This document shows positions 23,991 through 25,509 of a stretch of DNA of 25,509 bases, piece by piece; position 1 is the stretch's first letter; every line of letters starts with the position of its first letter. Under the pieces are notes generated by a model. The model did no database searches. It saw only the letters and a list, made by a program, of their open reading frames with translations, and was not told the origin of the DNA. The DNA comes from Desulfobacula sp. (GTDB lineage: Bacteria > Desulfobacterota > Desulfobacteria > Desulfobacterales > Desulfobacteraceae), in assembly GCA_018702715.1 (NCBI GenBank), contig JABIYQ010000319.1, positions 1 through 25,509 of the forward strand. The letters run 5' to 3'. The position numbers and the translations under genes are program-made.

Positions 23991-25436
23991 ATGAAGATTA
24001 CGGACAAAGTATTTCAATCACTATATACATGGGGAGATCACCCAGCCTATATTGAACTATTGCCGGATAATTCTTGTGTTTATACATCAGCCGGACAATT
24101 AAAAGAAAGGATAAATGAAAGCAGAAATTTTTTAAAAAAATCAGGCATCGAAAAAAATTATATTGTCGCATTTTTTTTGGGAAATTCTGTTGATTTTGTT
24201 TCTATCTTTTTGGCATTAATGGATATCGGGGCAAAGCCGATTCCTATGAATCTGGCCTACAGGAAGATCGAGCTTGATGAGATATTTTCAAATTCAGGAC
24301 CCCATGCAGTTATAACTGAGGAACCATTCCTACCACTTATAATGCCTTATATAGAACGAAAAATAGTTATCATTAGATCAAATGGTAAACTTACGCTGCA
24401 CCAGTCAGTGAAAAACAAACAGGCGCCTGCTGAAATAGATGACAGTATAGCCTCTATAAATTATACATATCGAGGCTATGGATATCCCCTTGGCGCAATG
24501 GTACCCCATAGCCAATATCTTATGGGGGCTGAGGTTCTTGAAAAGGGGTTGAAACCAAAACCAGGAGAAAATATGCTGGCAGTTCTTCCGCTTTACTATA
24601 TTTTCCCTATGATCGGTTGCCTTTTTGTTCCCTTATTGAATCAGATGACATCTATTCTTTCACAGACTGTTAATCCATTAAAATTATTTAAATATATCCC
24701 ACAATACAAAATAAATATAATCACAGCTATTCCGGAAATATATGAACTGCTTTTTAATTGCAGAGACCAATCAACGGATTTATCTTCCTTAAAGTCCTTT
24801 GTTTCTGGGGGAAGTACACTTACAAAAGAGAATTATCACGCAATCAAAGAAGCTTTTAATGTTGAACTGCTTCACGGGTATGGACTTACTGAATTTGCAC
24901 CGGTTAGTAGAAATATTAGAGGACAGGCAAAGGCGGGTACAATCGGTCCTTTTTGTGATGGAATAGAGTATAAAATATCTTCTGCAGATATTAAAGGCCA
25001 TGGTGAGATCCTTATAAAAAATCCCAATATGGCCAAATCATATTACAGACGAAATAAGGAAACACAGGAAGCGTTTAAAGATGGCTGGTTTAAAACAGGG
25101 GATATCGGTAGAATGGAGGATGATCATCTGTTTTTCATAAAAGAGAAGAAAAATACCAGAAAATTGAAAGGAAATATGATTGATCTGGAAGAGGTGAAAA
25201 AAGCAATCCTTTTGTATCCAAATATAACGGATGCAATTATTGATTTTAAAGAGAATACGTTGTCTGCCGGAATTAAAATAGATACACATAAAGATATGAA
25301 AGATGAATATATAAAGATTAAAAAGTTTTTAAGTGAAATTATTGCAATATATAAGGTCCCAAAATTAACTATGAGCGCAAATGACAGTTGGCATTTATTT
25401 TGCTTTCTGAAAGGAACAGAGATGCAATTTTTTTAG
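23991..25436 (+). CDS. AMP-forming acyl ligase (ANL superfamily), atypical
   Basis: 481 residues. Seen are the dimer of N-terminal subdomains with SIFLALMDIGAKPIPMNLAY, a highly unusual A3 loop INYTYRGYGYPLGAMVPH (156-173) in place of YTSGTTGxPKG, A5 HGYGLTEFAP (295-304), A7 DGWFKTGDIG (364-373) and A8 region KNTRKLKGNMIDLEEV (387-402). The C-terminal domain is short; a lysine (K474) sits at the expected A10 spacing after DS, but without the GK(I/V) context. It probably activates a carboxylic acid as acyl-AMP. It starts 3 bp after the PilZ/LuxD/methyltransferase stop, so a common pathway is likely. It may be a divergent ligase that makes only the adenylate or hands the acyl group to the neighbour. 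Confidence 0.85.
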   Translation: MKITDKVFQSLYTWGDHPAYIELLPDNSCVYTSAGQLKERINESRNFLKKSGIEKNYIVAFFLGNSVDFVSIFLALMDIGAKPIPMNLAYRKIELDEIFSNSGPHAVITEEPFLPLIMPYIERKIVIIRSNGKLTLHQSVKNKQAPAEIDDSIASINYTYRGYGYPLGAMVPHSQYLMGAEVLEKGLKPKPGENMLAVLPLYYIFPMIGCLFVPLLNQMTSILSQTVNPLKLFKYIPQYKINIITAIPEIYELLFNCRDQSTDLSSLKSFVSGGSTLTKENYHAIKEAFNVELLHGYGLTEFAPVSRNIRGQAKAGTIGPFCDGIEYKISSADIKGHGEILIKNPNMAKSYYRRNKETQEAFKDGWFKTGDIGRMEDDHLFFIKEKKNTRKLKGNMIDLEEVKKAILLYPNITDAIIDFKENTLSAGIKIDTHKDMKDEYIKIKKFLSEIIAIYKVPKLTMSANDSWHLFCFLKGTEMQFF

Positions 25437-25509
25437 TGAACTCAGAATCTCTTATTAATTTTTTGATCGCTGGTAAAATTTTTTCGCTGTTATTGTTTGC
25501 CTCAGCCAT

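Noticed and set aside
25369..25509. Minus-strand frame beginning ATG at the last base of the window (46 codons)
   Set aside because: It is antisense to the ligase C-terminus and too short to judge; it could be the start of nothing or a small gene, but the window edge prevents a decision.

Overview
The window most likely comes from a mesophilic, AT-rich sulfate-reducing deltaproteobacterium of the Desulfobacter/Desulfobacula type (Desulfobacterota). I infer this from gene content: an HdrA-type flavin/iron-sulfur protein linked to methylene-tetrahydrofolate reductase genes (Wood-Ljungdahl methyl branch), two selenoproteins, a long acyl-CoA dehydrogenase next to a phasin-like protein and an AarF/UbiB protein, and large PilZ proteins. 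No search was run, so the taxonomy is inference.

Positions 1-2473 (minus strand) hold a ribosome/SRP cluster read ffh, rpsP, khpA, rimM, trmD; only the first 25 codons of trmD are inside the window. A good -35/-10 pair lies in front of ffh. Positions 2571-4215 (plus) carry rlmN and a short single-receiver response regulator. A bidirectional hairpin terminator separates these from a minus-strand MnmA-like thiolase-type PP-loop protein (4276-5313). That gene diverges from nth (5327-5962) with only 13 bp between start codons. A minus-strand lipid-related operon follows (acyl-CoA dehydrogenase, phasin-like, ubiB/aarF; 9865 down to 5969), then a plus-strand pair: a metallo-beta-lactamase-fold hydrolase and an AmpG-like MFS permease (10049-12206).

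After a 676-bp leader rich in RNA hairpins, with two terminator-like structures, comes the main energy-metabolism operon (12883-19406): hdrA, mvhD, metV, metF. hdrA and mvhD each contain an in-frame UGA at a conserved cysteine position. In each case a stem-loop with its apical loop 21-22 nt after the UGA fits a bacterial SECIS element, so both are read here as selenoproteins. HdrA also carries an inserted NfnB/GltD-like NAD(P)H:FAD module, giving 1482 residues. The set looks like an NAD(P)H- and ferredoxin-linked, probably electron-bifurcating or confurcating complex acting on methylene-/methyl-tetrahydrofolate. HdrB and HdrC are not in the window. A strong terminator closes the operon.

The right end (19516-25436) holds a yebG homologue, a repeat-containing gap, and an unusual cluster: a small unknown gene; a giant PilZ-PilZ-PilZ / LuxD-like serine acyl-hydrolase / SAM-methyltransferase reading frame; and an atypical AMP-forming acyl ligase 3 bp downstream. 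The giant frame is split at an A7 run inside a 14-bp quasi-palindromic hairpin, between the two c-di-GMP-binding motifs of the second PilZ domain. This is either a frameshift mutation or assembly error, or a recoding site. The cluster looks like a c-di-GMP-responsive acyl-processing system that I do not recognise as a described one.
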